Assembly: GCA_000934455.1 (NCBI GenBank)
Contig: KN892142.1
Coordinates: forward strand, 2,770 to 46,052
DNA length: 43,283 nucleotides
From: Apostichopus parvimensis
Lineage: Eukaryota > Echinodermata > Holothuroidea > Aspidochirotida > Stichopodidae
Direction: 5' to 3'
Positions 26,482-40,800 of this stretch are shown here, piece by piece (the stretch's first letter is position 1; each line of letters starts with the position of its first letter). A program made the translations under genes and the position numbers. The notes beneath the pieces are model-generated. The model saw only the letters and a program-made list of their open reading frames with translations. It did not search any database and was not told the origin of the DNA.

Positions 26482-28776
26482 TCAAGCCGATGACACATCT
26501 TCAGAGACGATATCCATGGCTTCCTCCACAGTACCTGCCAAGATCATGTGCTCTAGGTTAGCATTGGTAAGCTGCACATACACCAATGGCTGAGAGAAGA
26601 AAGAAATAATTCCATGGAAACAAGCAAATGATCAATTAAAATAAATCAATTAATCCATGTAGGTGACGATGGAATGCATGATGTAAACTGAGCAAAGTAG
26701 AGACTTTAAAAATTAAATGTCAGTTTAACTATTTGAACTTGAAGTCACAACACATCTGTACAAGATGTGAACTTTATATAAATAAAACTAAACCTGGCCT
26801 AGAAGTAAATAGAACTACAGTATTTCCTTGAAGACAAAACAGTGGGCACATGTTGACTAGTAGTCACTTCAATATTAAAATCAGGCGCGTAGCCATGAAT
26901 TTGCCAGGGAGGGGTGAACCTGTAGGCAAACTATCAGAGCCGTATATATGGCTCTGCAAACTATCTAAGAGGAGCGCCACCATGAGTTGGCGCGAAGCGT
27001 AATGAAAATTTTGGCCGAAAATGCCTCCCAGATCGCTGGAAATGGTACTTCCCAGGCCTTGTAAGTTGCATCTAAGCATTTTCTATTTTGAAATTACTAG
27101 TGATATCCTAAAAACATACAAAAAAAATATGCTCAAAGGGGGTAGGGACGGTCGCCCCCTTTGCCCCCCCCCCCCCCTTGGCTACACGCCTGATTAAAAT
27201 GATCACCTGATGAAGACTCACCTGAAGTTTAGTAAAGATCAGTTTCCCCCCTACCTTGTAGAAATCTAGCAGAGCTTGGCCAAGGTACTACAAGAAGGAA
27301 AAAGTATACCAATAATATCATACATATTAATGCATTGCAAATTGGATTAGTAGACAAAATACTTTGATATTAATGATATTGAGATCCATAAAACCACATT
27401 TTTTTTGTGATTAAAAAGCCTGGCAGATGGAAATCAGAATTGCTCTGACAAAAGGGTAATGAAATTTGAAGAAAAAAAATTGTTGGTAAATATGATATTT
27501 TCTACTTCCATGCCATATTGATCATTCTTCGTGTAATGAGTTTTAAACAGAGTGAAAGTTCAACTGACACATGGAAGCGTAGTTACTTCAGAGTTTTTAC
27601 CATTAATGTAGTGCATTAGCCCAATTACATCCATAGGAAGTAATAAAACACTGGATACAGTGATTGTCTACCCAGATCAATTCATAATAGTACAATGATG
27701 CTATACTGGATAGTTCAAAATGATAATCAGATCATACACAGTTGGAATTTTACAATGACATATGCGATTTAATACTTGAACAACACTACTACAGCAGCCT
27801 CCTGAGAGGAACTGTTTTCAACAGTTTTGTAACACTCATGTTTTTCACTGTCAATCTCTGTCAGGGCTGTATACTACTAGACTGAACCTCTGACTCAAAG
27901 TCCCTTTTTCTGAAAACAGGGACTCGGGGAACGATCTGGGGCGCCAATATTTCCCAAGAATGCCTGAGGCTCTTCCTTGATTGCCTCCTCTGGATTTGAA
28001 TTTGCCTTAACTCAGATCTTCAGAGTTTGACAACAACCCTGTTTAATATCACTCCAACTTAAACTTAAGTTAGCCTTGCTTGGAGTTGAGATTTAAAGCA
28101 TTGATCATATTAAAGCTATTCAATGCAAACTTTGATTATCATTATCAACACAATCAATAGCTACATGGTAGTATAACCAGAAAGCTTCTTTTTCCCAGGT
28201 GTAACATGGCAACATGAGCTGAGTTGTAATTTGTTCTTACAAACCTTGTGTTGTCTTGCTTGCCGCGGTTACAGAGTGTCTTTAATCTGACAACTACGAG
28301 TACATCTTAGCACACGTTTACCTCACAGTGTGTGAATAAATTCCAGTAGAATTGCCAAAAAAGCCCCATCTCATGCAGTATGTTGAAAAGCTTAAATGCA
28401 ATACTTGATAAGTTACACATTGTGGCCTCTCTCTCGTCACAACACACTCTTCTCATTCCAAGACACCCATCAGAATTCAATAACACTAAAATGAAGAAAG
28501 CAAGCAAAATGCAAATAAAACAAAACTTCTAAAATTCAATTCTTCTCCACAAAGCTTTCCTTTTCTCTCCCTTACCTCAACAGATGTGATGTCTAATTTA
28601 GAGACATGAGTGAAATCCAAGATGATGGGTCTAACGTAGTCAGGAGATGACGTCAAATCGTAGAGGTATTCGGCCAAGAAATCTCCAGCGGGATACTTGA
28701 CTGAACTCTCCACTTGGATCACATATGCAGGAGTCTGAAATAATAATAATAATCATAAATAATGATAATAATAATG

Positions 28777-28813
<37 letters not shown>

Positions 28814-31800
28814 TAATAATAATAATAATAATCATAATAAAAATCATAATCATAATAATAGATGCATCAATTCATATATATGTATATAAATACAAACAAA
28901 CAGAAACATTCATTCTCATCATATACTAATGACCCATCAACTAGGATTATCATAATCCTTTGGTTGAGAAGTGGAACACCGCGTAATTCCCAGCTGGGAG
29001 ATGCGTATAGTGAAATTACTATATTAAAACATTAGTGTGTCATAGTTCTTGTTGCATCTATATAGCCCATGTTACACATCTTTCACTGGTAAGCTTGTGG
29101 GTCTGAATATGCGGCCATCAATCATATTTGTGTGTTGAAAACGATTTATCATGCTTCCCAAACAGTCACGTCTAGTGATGCATTCAACATGTTCCACTTT
29201 ATTAGTTTGTGTATCACAAAAACAGTGATATTTTTTGGAACACCACAAAGAGCTTTATAAAAACGGAACAATCCTGAGTAAAAAAAATGGGAAATATGAT
29301 AAGTTCGCTATCATCAACACCAGAGTGATAATAATAATAATAATAATGATAATAAAAGAGAAGGCCTAAAATGTTTTTACAGCAAATGATATTTCCATTT
29401 ATACTATCTCTTCTCATGAAAATACTTGACCCAATTTGAAGCTTATCAGTTAATACAGTTCCAGGTATATTGACATATGATGGATCTAAACTATACTGAC
29501 TTGACAAGTAATTTTGGAAAGACTAAGGATTAAAAGTTGAAATAATTCAGTTTAAACTTGAAACCAACTTTCTTATAAAAGGTGATTGTGCACATCCCTG
29601 TTGAATTCCTTCTTGGTTAAATGACAAATCCAAAACAGTATAGTGATATTATAAGAAAGTTGTATAAGGAAGTGCTCAGCAGTTAGAGGTGGGGAAGGGA
29701 GTGGAGGGGGGGAGGTGGAAGGGGGGGGGGAAGTGGAGGATGTCTTGTATTTTGCAATTCATTTTAGTTTAAATATACCATTAGGCAATTAATTTGTGAT
29801 TATAGAATCTTCATCCACTCTAATTCTACCTTCCCTCTCTCCCTCCTCTCACCAGCCCAGTTACTTTTGTTCCCATTAAATTTACACATATTTTTCATTA
29901 ATAATTTCTGTATTAAATGAAATAAAATCACCATTCATGAAATCTTTCAATGAAGGTGAGGAACTGTTGAAGGGACTTTGTCATATGTTCCAGTGTGTAA
30001 TGTACAGGATTTTAAATGAGAGGGAGGGGGAAATTCTAAAATCCCCGTCCCTTAGTTTAGGGGCTGAACCTATATGGAAGAGCCAGAGGTGAATGAAGAC
30101 TTTTAGACATCAAATGATGCATACTGCTATAAATTATGTCTATAATTAACTCTAAACGCAAGGTTGTGCTACTAAATATTCTTGATTTTCTTTTGTGAGG
30201 TTGGCGTGGGTCTAATTATTCCCCAGCTGAATTAAATAAAAACACACGAACTGGACCACCCCCCCCCACCCATCTCCCTCTTCCTACGCAACTGATATGT
30301 TCCAAATCTAGATGAAGACAAAAAGGAGTAACCATGACGAGTTCAACCTCGGAAGACAGCTTTTGTTACCTCTTAGATCACATGTATGAGATACTTGGCA
30401 AAATCACTGTTTCTTCCGGGTACATAAACTAAGCAAAGGGCTATTACCAGGTTAAACTCATAATGACTGACGGTGTCTTACCACAAATGGGTTTGCTGCA
30501 GTTACTTGGTTACCTCCACTGTAGGTTATTGTCATTGAAAAGTGAGGTCTGGCAATGGGTAAGAGGAGGATAACGAGGTCAACAGCGATGCCGATCACAA
30601 TACCGTAGACCACATCAACAAGAAGAGAACAGAAGAATGTCGCCAAGGTAGGAATCAAATCCAACTCTGAAGAAAAATGGAAAAAAAAAATCATTTCAAT
30701 TTACTTCTAAAATGAAAGATAATTTCAGACATTACTGTAGAAAAAAGATTGTAGTAATGCAAATGAGGAAGAAGGGAGGAGGGGCGGGGGGGGGGGGGAT
30801 AGGGAAGGAGGAGGAGAGGGTAAAAGAAGATAAGAGAATTGATAAAGGAAATGATTGTCGCAGGAGTTTTGAAGGTAAGTTTGTATTTATTTGAAGTCCC
30901 TATTATATTAATAGTGACAGAGTTGAAGGTTATTGAGGACAATCCATAGAAACAACACAATACATTATATCTGAGGATGTATATTTACATATCTTAACAT
31001 TTCATTTCAGAGCAATGGTACTTGAAATAGGGTCTCACATCAAATTGTTCCTGTCACAGAGGAAACTTCAACAATTGTAGCTTTCATGACTTTAACAATG
31101 ATCATTAAAATTTCATCACTATAGTTATAAATTAGTATGACAGAGAAAAAGTAGTAGTTCAACAGTCACTGCAGTAACAAACCTTAAATTAATTGTAAAG
31201 AACCTTTGATTTCTTTGTTGAAAAGTCTTACTTTTAATGCATCATTCAATCAAAACTGATATTGATAGAGATGTTAAAGGTATGAATTTCATAACTGATC
31301 ATGCATGCATGCATGATATCAGTAATATCACCCCACCCCACTCCACTCCTACCCTACCCATACCTCCACCCCACCCTACCCCTTGCTGTCTCTGCTATCA
31401 CTTGGCATTACTTATTGTTTACATTCCAAATCTTTTTAATGACCATGATTTTGATGTAGGGATACACAAAGATGAAAACAGCTGCTAGAGATGGTAAACT
31501 TATGAACTCCATTTACTGATATCAGTAATAGCACCCCCAATCCACCCCAACTCCTACCCTACCACTACCTCCACCCCACCCTACCAATAAATGTCTCTGC
31601 TATCGCTAGACATTACTTACTGTTAACATTCCACATCATCTTAAAGACCCTGATTCTGATGTATGGATGATACACATAACAAGGCAAAAGCTGCTACAGA
31701 TGGTAAAGTTATCAATTCTATTACTGATATCAGTAATAGCGCCCCCATCTTGAAGACCCTGATTCTGGTGTAAGGATACACAGAGCTAAAGACAACAACT

Positions 31801-34800
31801 GCTAGAGAAGCTAATGATATGAATTCCATAACAAAGGTCAGTAATAGCAGAACAATGAATATAGTACCACTGCTCCCCAACTCCTACCCTACCCCTACCC
31901 TACCCCTACCCTACCCCTACCACATGCTGTCTCTGCCATCTCTTGACATTACTTACTGTTAACATCCCACATCTTCTTAAAGACCCTGATTCTGATGTAG
32001 GGATACAAAGAGATGAAGACAACAGCTGCCAGAGATGCTAAAGGTATGAACTCCATAAGTGGTGTCATGAATAACAGTGCTATGAACATAATACCACCTG
32101 TTATGATGCTGCTTAAACCGGTCTTGACATCTGCATGGTACATAATGGAGGATCTGAAGATAAAAATATTAAAACATAAGACTAATGCAAGCAAAGACAA
32201 AGGTTTACTTAGCAATTTATTAAGTCTAGGATTACTAGGGCTGTCACTTAAGTTTATAGTTACTGCGAAATTGTACCATATATGAAGAATCGTTTAAAAA
32301 TTTAAAAAAAAGGAAGCTCAATTTTCCAGCAGGCATCTTTATTAGGGTCACTAGGACAAGTTGTTCTACCTAGGGGAGTAGTCTAAATTGAGGACTCCCC
32401 TCCCCCCTTTTGGGGAAAATGATTGTGAAAGGTACCTATATGATATGAAGTCAAAAAAGTTCAATCTAACATACAAAGTAAAAGACAATAATTCTAAATG
32501 AAATAGACAACATTTTCCCCAAGTATTTAATTCAACTTTGTCAGCACTATATTGCTTAAATCAGGACAACAAATTTGGATGGAGAGAGCAACACTATTCC
32601 CAATGGGTAGATACTGTCTACAAAGACGTTTATAAGAAGCTTATAAGTAACATGCAAATAATTATTGTCGATGGTGTAATGGGGTCATCACCCAACTATC
32701 CACACCTTCCCTCGTAAATATCCACAGGAATTGTTCTACTTTGTGAAAGATATATCCAAGAGAATTTAAGTATCCATGAGAATGCTATTTCCATAGGATA
32801 TAATCTATATTTGTGCCTATAACTGTGATAATAAGGTGGGGCAGTTTCATTGCTAATGTACATGAATATGCACAAATATTCATGAATAATTTACTCAAAT
32901 TTAAATCCGGTCTTTGACAACATGGTTCGTGGTTAAGAGTACATTCACTTTAAGTCCATCAGTATTAGTCCCAAAATTTTGCTAAGAGTTTTTAGAAGGG
33001 CTTTTCTGGAGATCAGAATTAACCAAATCAATCGAAAACTGTTCATAATTATTAACAACTGAAAACCAGCAATTTCAGACATGTGTGGAGAGAGTGGTTC
33101 CTGATGGTGTCTGAACTAGGAACATAAATGGGGTGAGTTTATCATTTGATCGTCTTCAACTTGAAAAGTTAGATTGAAGTTCTAAACATTACCAAAGTAT
33201 TTCCATGGTTACTTACCGAATGTTACTTGCAGTGACTGGGTAAGCAGACACAAAAGAACCCAGGAAGTTGCAGAACCCTGTGAAATGAAGAGCAACATCT
33301 TTAAATCAGCAACATTATCAAGAAAACTACAGTACCATGATATCATCCTTGATAATAATAGGAAAATGAGTGATTTGTTTGTGACAAAGCTTGCTATGTG
33401 TGTAATAATAATAAAATATGCTCTGTATTCCAGTGATGTACTCAGGATTTCAAAAGTGGGGAGAGGAGGTGATGGTCTGATGGAAGCAAATTTCAAGTTT
33501 CCCCAGACTGAGTTTGGTAGGGTCATGAACTATTTTAAGGACATGTGACACCATTAAAACAATCATCTTTAATACAGTACAGATGAAAATGGCAGAGAAT
33601 TCAGGACTGTCTTTTGTGTAGCACTAGAGACACTTGAAAGAGGCCATAAATTTGGATGGGAGACACTCTAGTAAAGAGTTGCTGGTAACGCGTTTCCGTG
33701 TATACACGTCTCACGGTTTGATTTGATGATCATGTGCTATGATGGAAGCAAAAACACTGATACAGATTGATCATGGGACAAAAGAGGCATATTGCATAAA
33801 GCTGTGACTATATGAAACTGTGGTAGGTCAACACTTATTAAAGTCCATAATGCACTTTACTTAAATTTAATCAAGGTACTTTTCATACTGATGAAACTAA
33901 ATTGAACTGTGTTTCTAATGTATGGTACAAATAATAGAATTAAGGCGATGAGCACATGTATGTAAACTTTGACAGGAGGGGGTGGATCAAGATGGGATAA
34001 GGAAGGACGATACTGTTTTGATTGTGGCGAGGGAAATTCTGCCTGGTAAATGTAAAGTTGGACTGATTGGCAAGGACAAAAGCAAGTTCAGCATACTACA
34101 AAAAGAGGACATAGGAAGAAATAAGAGGTATTAATTGCACCCTCCTGTCCCCATCCTCCACACTTTTCAATTCTTTATATCCTATTGCTATGCCACTGAG
34201 CCAGTCGTCTTCATTGTGTGTGTTCCTCCATATTTCTTCCATAATTGATACTATTTTATGAATCCCATATGAGATATCCAGTCGGACAGTAATCTTGTTT
34301 GTAATAATGCATTTTAAATCACTTCTGTATGAGACTTTGACAGTTTGGCTGGTAGTCTGAAATCTCAGCATTCCTGACAACTTTCTTTCACAATGCTATT
34401 GTACAACTTAACAGCTTTATTCATTGGCAATTAATGGTAGGTTCTCACATAAACAGTTACTTCCAAACTAAAGGAGAAGAGATTGAAATATAAAATGACA
34501 GTATGAAAGCAAAAATGTGCATAACAGCAGCTTAACACAGAGGGCTGATATTGCACACCACAGAGAAATGTACTTAATTGCGAAAGCATACATTTAGGGT
34601 TACCATGCTTTAACTGACGAGAGGAGAACAAAATTGTTGGTGCCTGGGAGAAGGGTTTAATTTGAGATGTTCCCCTCCTTTTTGAATGATTTTGAATGGT
34701 ACCTTCATGGAAACGGTACCAGGCTGAAGTTAAAACGCAATGCATGCCTTGTAATATCAGAACCGTCCAAGGACTGTTACTATTGAAAAGTTGCCTTTCC

Positions 34801-37800
34801 CGGTGCTCAAGTTGGACTGGCTGGATGGTGAAACCATCGTCATCGAGAAAGTTTCTCTTCTGTGTTTATTACAACTTTTTTGTCGCAAATATCCCAGCAT
34901 CCGGACATGTTTGGTAAACCATTTTAAATCTGCCTGGATACTAGATAGATTGGAAATGGGAACTTGATCCGTCAAATCGGGGCAGACCCTACATACACTC
35001 CAACAGATGAAAGTAAAAGAACAATTTGTAAACTTACCTAAAGCAAGAAACTCCTGATTGTCTTCAACTTTGTAAGAATTTAATCGTCCTGGCAAATAAC
35101 AAAAAGTAATTCCCATTAATGTATAAGGTATAATTAAAATTTTAAAGCTCACTGCATTTCGGTTTGGCTTCTTTAACTTTTTTGAGTCCTTCTGATCAAA
35201 CCATGGAATATTTACAATTAATTGGAGATCCATCAATCTATTCACTAAACCATGTATGAGGCTATAAAACCAAATTATCATTAAAACTGTTCCTAATTAG
35301 GAATTAATTAAGTTATACCCTTTATTGCAATAGGACAACCGAAAATGTTGTCCAATAATGAAATGTAATACAACACTTTATTGCTATGTTTTTAAACTTT
35401 TTGGGAAGATTGTGCATTATGTGCAATTTTGTAAATTAGGATAGCAAATGTTGTTATGGAAAATGAAAAATATTCTTTTCATTAACTTTAACACTAGCAA
35501 GATTATGACAAAGTTCAATGTAAAGTGGAGATTTACCACTTCAACTTTAAACTTCTTGTTGTGGGTTTATCAGTTTTTCTTTAATAAATGCAAGTGATCA
35601 GAGGATTAAAGCAATTTCAGTCCTAAAGATTTTCACTTTTCTTTAGAGGTCATCAGTGTTGACCCCAAATTTTATCATGCTAAAACTTTCTACAAGTTTT
35701 CAAACATATTTTTGGCATCTCTAAATTACTTCCAGACATTTTGTGGATCGTTAAATTTGGCAAACAGAAAATGTTTCAGTGATGAAAATTATTTTGAGGT
35801 TGGTAGTTAAATACTTAAAGTTGAAGCATAAGTGACCATTATTTGAAATTCTAGCATATTTTGGGCCAATACTGATAATCTTTAAACCTTTTGAGTCCTG
35901 CTAGTTTTATTTATCGTGCTGCTATTTATTTACAAAATGGTAATCTGGATAATTTATTGTAGACAGCTGCACTTGTATGTTTTGTATATATATATATTTT
36001 GTTTTTGTTTTTGATTTTTGTACACTTACATTTTAAAATAATATTTTCTTATTAAGTACTTATTAAGTACTGTTTATAAATATTTATATATGGAAATAAA
36101 TAAATAAATTAGAAAAAAATTAAATTAATTAAATTAAATTAATTAAAATTAATCTAGTAATTGGATAGAGATTGACATCAACTGTTTGTAAAACCTTATT
36201 TCCTGTAACTGAATCTATGCTCATTAAACTAACTACAAAAGAGAAGCCAATTATAACAGTAATAATAGAGAAAAGAAGTTAAAGAACCAAAAGCTCCTAA
36301 AATCACTCATTCTATTTTCTTTAAGATCTATTGAAATACTGAGAACATTTCAAACCGGTCTAGATTGAGAGATATTTTTAACAAACATTCACAATAGTGT
36401 TTGTTTGATCATGGTGGTGCGCTAACTACTTAATAATAGAGTTGTTAGTGACATTTCTGATGGGAAAGGAATACTAAATAAAATCTTTTTCAATTCTGGG
36501 AGGAGTGTAGGAAGGATCAAATATTGTAGCCCTGCTCACACTTTAGCTCTTGCTATAACATGTAATGTATAACATAAGGTAAGTGCACAGCTAAAAGATG
36601 TAAAACAATTTGGACTTTTCTTTTGAATGTCAAATTATTACCATGCACCATTAAGAAGTTGTTAAGACACTGGTGAAGTTTCATTAGACCAAGTTTGTTT
36701 TATAATTAACTTACCATATTTCTTGGCAACCGTATAGTTTAGGACGAATGGCATTAATGGAACCACAATTATGGCCACACTGATAGCCTAATTTTAAAGA
36801 ACAAAACGAGAAAATACAAAGAAAAGACATTACAGAATCTACTACCATAAAACTGAATAACGAACACAATTGACAAAAGGTTGTCCATGTCCAGCACAAA
36901 ACTGAATAACGAACACCATTGACCAAAGGTTGTAAATGTCCAGCAAGAAACTGAATAACGAACACCATTGACCAAAGGTTGTACATGTCCAGCAAGAAAC
37001 TGAATAACGAACACCATTGACCAAAGGTTGTACATGTCCAGCAAGAAACTGAATAACGAACACCATTGACCAAAGGTTGTACATGTCCAGCAAGAAACTG
37101 ATTAAGAACACCATTGACAAAAGGTTTTTCATGTCCAGCAAAACTGTGGATGATCTTATGATATAACGCAACAGTGGATGTATCGATTAATCATATCTAT
37201 AATCATATCTATAATAATGTAATTCTGTAATAGTTACTGACTAGTGGACATACATCCAAGTGTAAGCTGACAGGGAATGTTTCCTACTGCCCTGTTGAGG
37301 TATCCTTGGAAGGAATTTACAGCAATGATCATACCACCCAGTTAATTGGTCTAATGTAGTCTAAGGAAAGGACTCCATTAAAGATACACACAGTCATATC
37401 ATGAATCATTTCCTGCTGTATCAAATATATTATCACAACGATCAGAGCAACTGTGTGCTTACTCAAAAGTAACCGCTAACTTCACTTTATTGTTCTGTTC
37501 CTTGGAATATTTCTTCCATTCTCAAACTTGTACAATCAACTTGTAATAGCTATTACAACCACTAGAGGTGATGATAGCCACATTAGCCCGATTAATATCA
37601 TATGCAAGTTTAGCTTGACAAAGATATATCCGATATGAAGAAAATTCAAAGATCTAGGCTAGCTGTTCATCTTTGTTTTGAGAATCGACAGAATTTCTTG
37701 AGGGCATATCACACCAAATTTGTACCAATTTGTACAAACATATTTTTTAAGTTGCTACTGCCCTTCTCTTAAAATTCCAACCCATTTTCTTTAATATCAT

Positions 37801-40800
37801 TGAATGTGTCCCACACCTGACGTACTCGGGTTCGTATCGTATCATATCTTGTTAATATCTGTATTAAAGTTTGTCTTACCTGGTACGAATGTAGATTGCC
37901 TATTTCAGGAACTTGAATATTTATACCACCGGTTACATTTCCTACGATGTTGATAAACCCAGACTTGCCTTGCAGGTCTAATATCCAAGTTAGCAGTGTC
38001 ATCGTGTAAACCACTAACACTATCCTTGCTGTAGAAAAACCAAAAAAATAAGTTGGCAATGTGGTACCCAAAAGGAAAAAATTTATTGTTAGAAAAATGC
38101 AAGGTGTGGCTACAACAATCTTTTTTAAAAATAAATATGTTCTGTGATTGGCTATCATAAATAGTTGCAAAATGCACATGCTGATAGATTTGTAGATTTA
38201 CAGAATTTTTGCCTCGATATGTATGTATGTACTTTAGATCCTCCTGCAAGCAGGAACTCCCGAATAAGCCTCATTGGCTTATCAAAGCCGCAAGCTGACC
38301 GAAGTCAGTCTCTTACATTCATATTTAACGTTCATGATAATGAATTGTCAATTGTCAACAACTCTGTAACTGGACCACATACATAATAATCTTGGAGTGA
38401 CTCGGACTCGGGACCTTACGATTGAAAGGCACTGTATGTTATGATATGATATGTATGATATGTTATAGTCCAAGAAAAAATAGAGTGTTAATGATGTTTC
38501 TACAGATATTCTGACCTTCAAGATATTCACCATAAAAAGATGCTAATCTCTGGAAAGCTCCTTTAAGGCTGCAGAGGGTATGATGTCAGCTCCTCAGTGC
38601 AGGCCTAAATGATTATGTTTATCCAATGTTCTAAAAATTCTCATAACTCAAATCATATTTTTGAAACTTCATATAAACAACAGAGTACCTTTGGATGATA
38701 TTCAACACAGTTTTGTTCTTGACAAAGTCTTATGCTTGCCCATTGAGTGCTGTGATGCATCTATAGAACTGAACTTATGGTCTGTGTATTAGACTATGTA
38801 GTCCAGTCACTTTTACTGATGTACCTCAACTGTTTAAAGATTCATTTCTCAAACAATAGAAGTGTTATTGAACTTTAACCTGGACTGATAGCAGTACTTT
38901 TGAATGGTCTACAAAACATTGAAATGAATTTTGTGCCAAAGTCATCTTTTAACAACTTTCTTAACAGGTTCATTAATATTATTAGCATTTTGAACACAAC
39001 CGAAAAAGTAATTGCTATAACGCTTAATATTTTGAATGTCTTTTACTATTAAAAAATACACAGTAACATAAACCCAAGAATTTGATTTTGAATGATGAAA
39101 AAAACATTATCCATAAATCTAAATTCATTTTCAAGTTATATTGAAAATGCATTGGTAAAAATTATCCCCTATTTTTGCATGGAGGAGATGGATGGTTTGA
39201 ACCTGTGTATTCAATATTTTAGGACCAGCTAGGTCATTTCCCTAACCTAATGTTTCATATGAGTCACTTACAAAGTGAGATTATCCACAGGATCCATACA
39301 CAGGAGCGTTGCCAACGAGACAGCTCCACTTCATCTTTCTTCAGCTGCCATTGTTTAACATCTGTGGCAACTTTCTGATTCACCCAATGAAAAAAATATA
39401 AAAAAAACCAAAAAAGAAAAGGGGGAAAAAAATTGTGAAATTAATACAGCGTTTTGAATCTTTCACCTCACTTGCAAAAGTAACTAATGTAGTGTATATC
39501 CTCTAAAGATTCAGTTTGTATGAAGGGTTGTCAACTTAGGTCTGATTCCTTACAGTATTCTTAGCATTTACTTAGTCATAAGTGTTCACAATCCTCAAAT
39601 GAGCTGAAAGTCTGTGGAGCAGATTAAAACATCCCTGTTGTCCTACTGTACATCTCTCATCACCAGCCTCCTACTGAGCTGTGTCCCCTATTAAACAGGA
39701 TTATGAGTTTGGGTCAGAATCTTTTTTAAAAGCATAATGAGCATTTCTTATAATAAGTTAAAATAGCAGTTAACCAACCAAAGACATCCTTCAAACTATT
39801 TTTTCATAAAATGAATTGTAATTGAGTTTAGTAGTAGTTTTATTATGGAGTTTGATTCAATCCTGAACATTTCATAGTTAGTATAGAAATGTGTTACTTT
39901 TGCTACACAAACTTGAAATGAAACTTGACTATTAAAGCAAACTAATAAGTTACTTTCTGATCTTACTACAGACTAGCCTTGATATATTTATCAATTTCAA
40001 CACAAAAGGCTCCCTTCAAACATAATAATGGCTGATTATGTGAGGCTAATGATGCATTGATACCCCCATTAAACATATTCTAGCCCTCTGGAGTAAAATG
40101 TTTATTAAAAAATACAATAATAATCTTACTGTTAGCAAGATGAGAATAAGTAGTGAGACAACACCAACGATCAGGTCCCAATAGCTGCAGATTGGCAAAA
40201 GAGAAATATTACTGTTAAAAAAGATATGATAATAACAATAAAAAATTGACTCATTTACTTCATATAACTATCAATGACACAGTTATGATGGAATACCAGC
40301 AATTAAATCTCAATAAATATAAAATGGGTAAAAAAAAGTAGATATGGATATTATAGAAGTAAAATAATCCACCAATTACATGTTACTATGATAGACATGT
40401 GACTAATTATTACTATACAACACCACAGAGTGAGGGAAATGCAATTCCAACTATTAATAACACTGAAGAATGTTGAAGCACTTAAAAAACATAATAATAA
40501 TAATTTTAATATTTTAAGTTACATATGTTGAATATAGGAATGCTAACTGTTGTGTTTTATATTTAAATATCACAGACTATCTGTCAATTTTCTTTGCCAT
40601 AATTTGTCTGAAATTTTTTTCTCCAAGTTCCACTACAGTTAATGATCGTATGAGCTCTGTCAACTACGAGAAAACCAGTGATGTAGCTAGGGTTTCAGGG
40701 GCCCAGGGTCAAGAGTTATGGAGCTGGGGCCCTTTACCCTTACTTTATATAAACTTAACTTATATAATGAACAGATGAAGACTTACTTCGTCTGGCCTAT

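Larger units (their letters stand above)
31240..31925 (-). pseudogene. Tandem relics of SLC26A11 exon 9 (3' half)
   Basis: Next to exon 9 (31957-32153) are further copies of its 3' half, in the same orientation. One is at 31745-31872 and still readable in frame for about 40 residues (VMEFISLASLAVVVFSSVYP then YTRIRVFK). One is at about 31578-31744, retaining a GTAAGT donor (31615-31620) but frameshifted before the RIRVFK segment. One is at about 31393-31530, with the donor changed to ATAAGT. A fragment lies at about 31240-31330. None keeps the acceptor or the 5' half, so none can act as a normal cassette exon. Units are separated by C-rich CCTACCC tracts. Confidence 0.75.

Noticed and set aside
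26864..27079. 71-codon minus-strand ORF
   Set aside because: It lies across a nonautonomous inverted-repeat element and starts outside it, so it is an incidental frame.
31641..31880. A 79-codon minus-strand membrane-like ORF as a separate gene
   Set aside because: It is two exon-9 relics read through each other; it has no acceptor and no independent start context.
31870..31925. CTACCC repeats as an interstitial telomere
   Set aside because: The unit is not the animal TTAGGG/CCCTAA repeat and it recurs with the exon-9 duplication, so it is a local minisatellite.
36711..37171. Three overlapping minus-strand ORFs of 91-120 codons
   Set aside because: They are translations of the 49-bp minisatellite in three frames, with only the left edge of one overlapping real exon 6.
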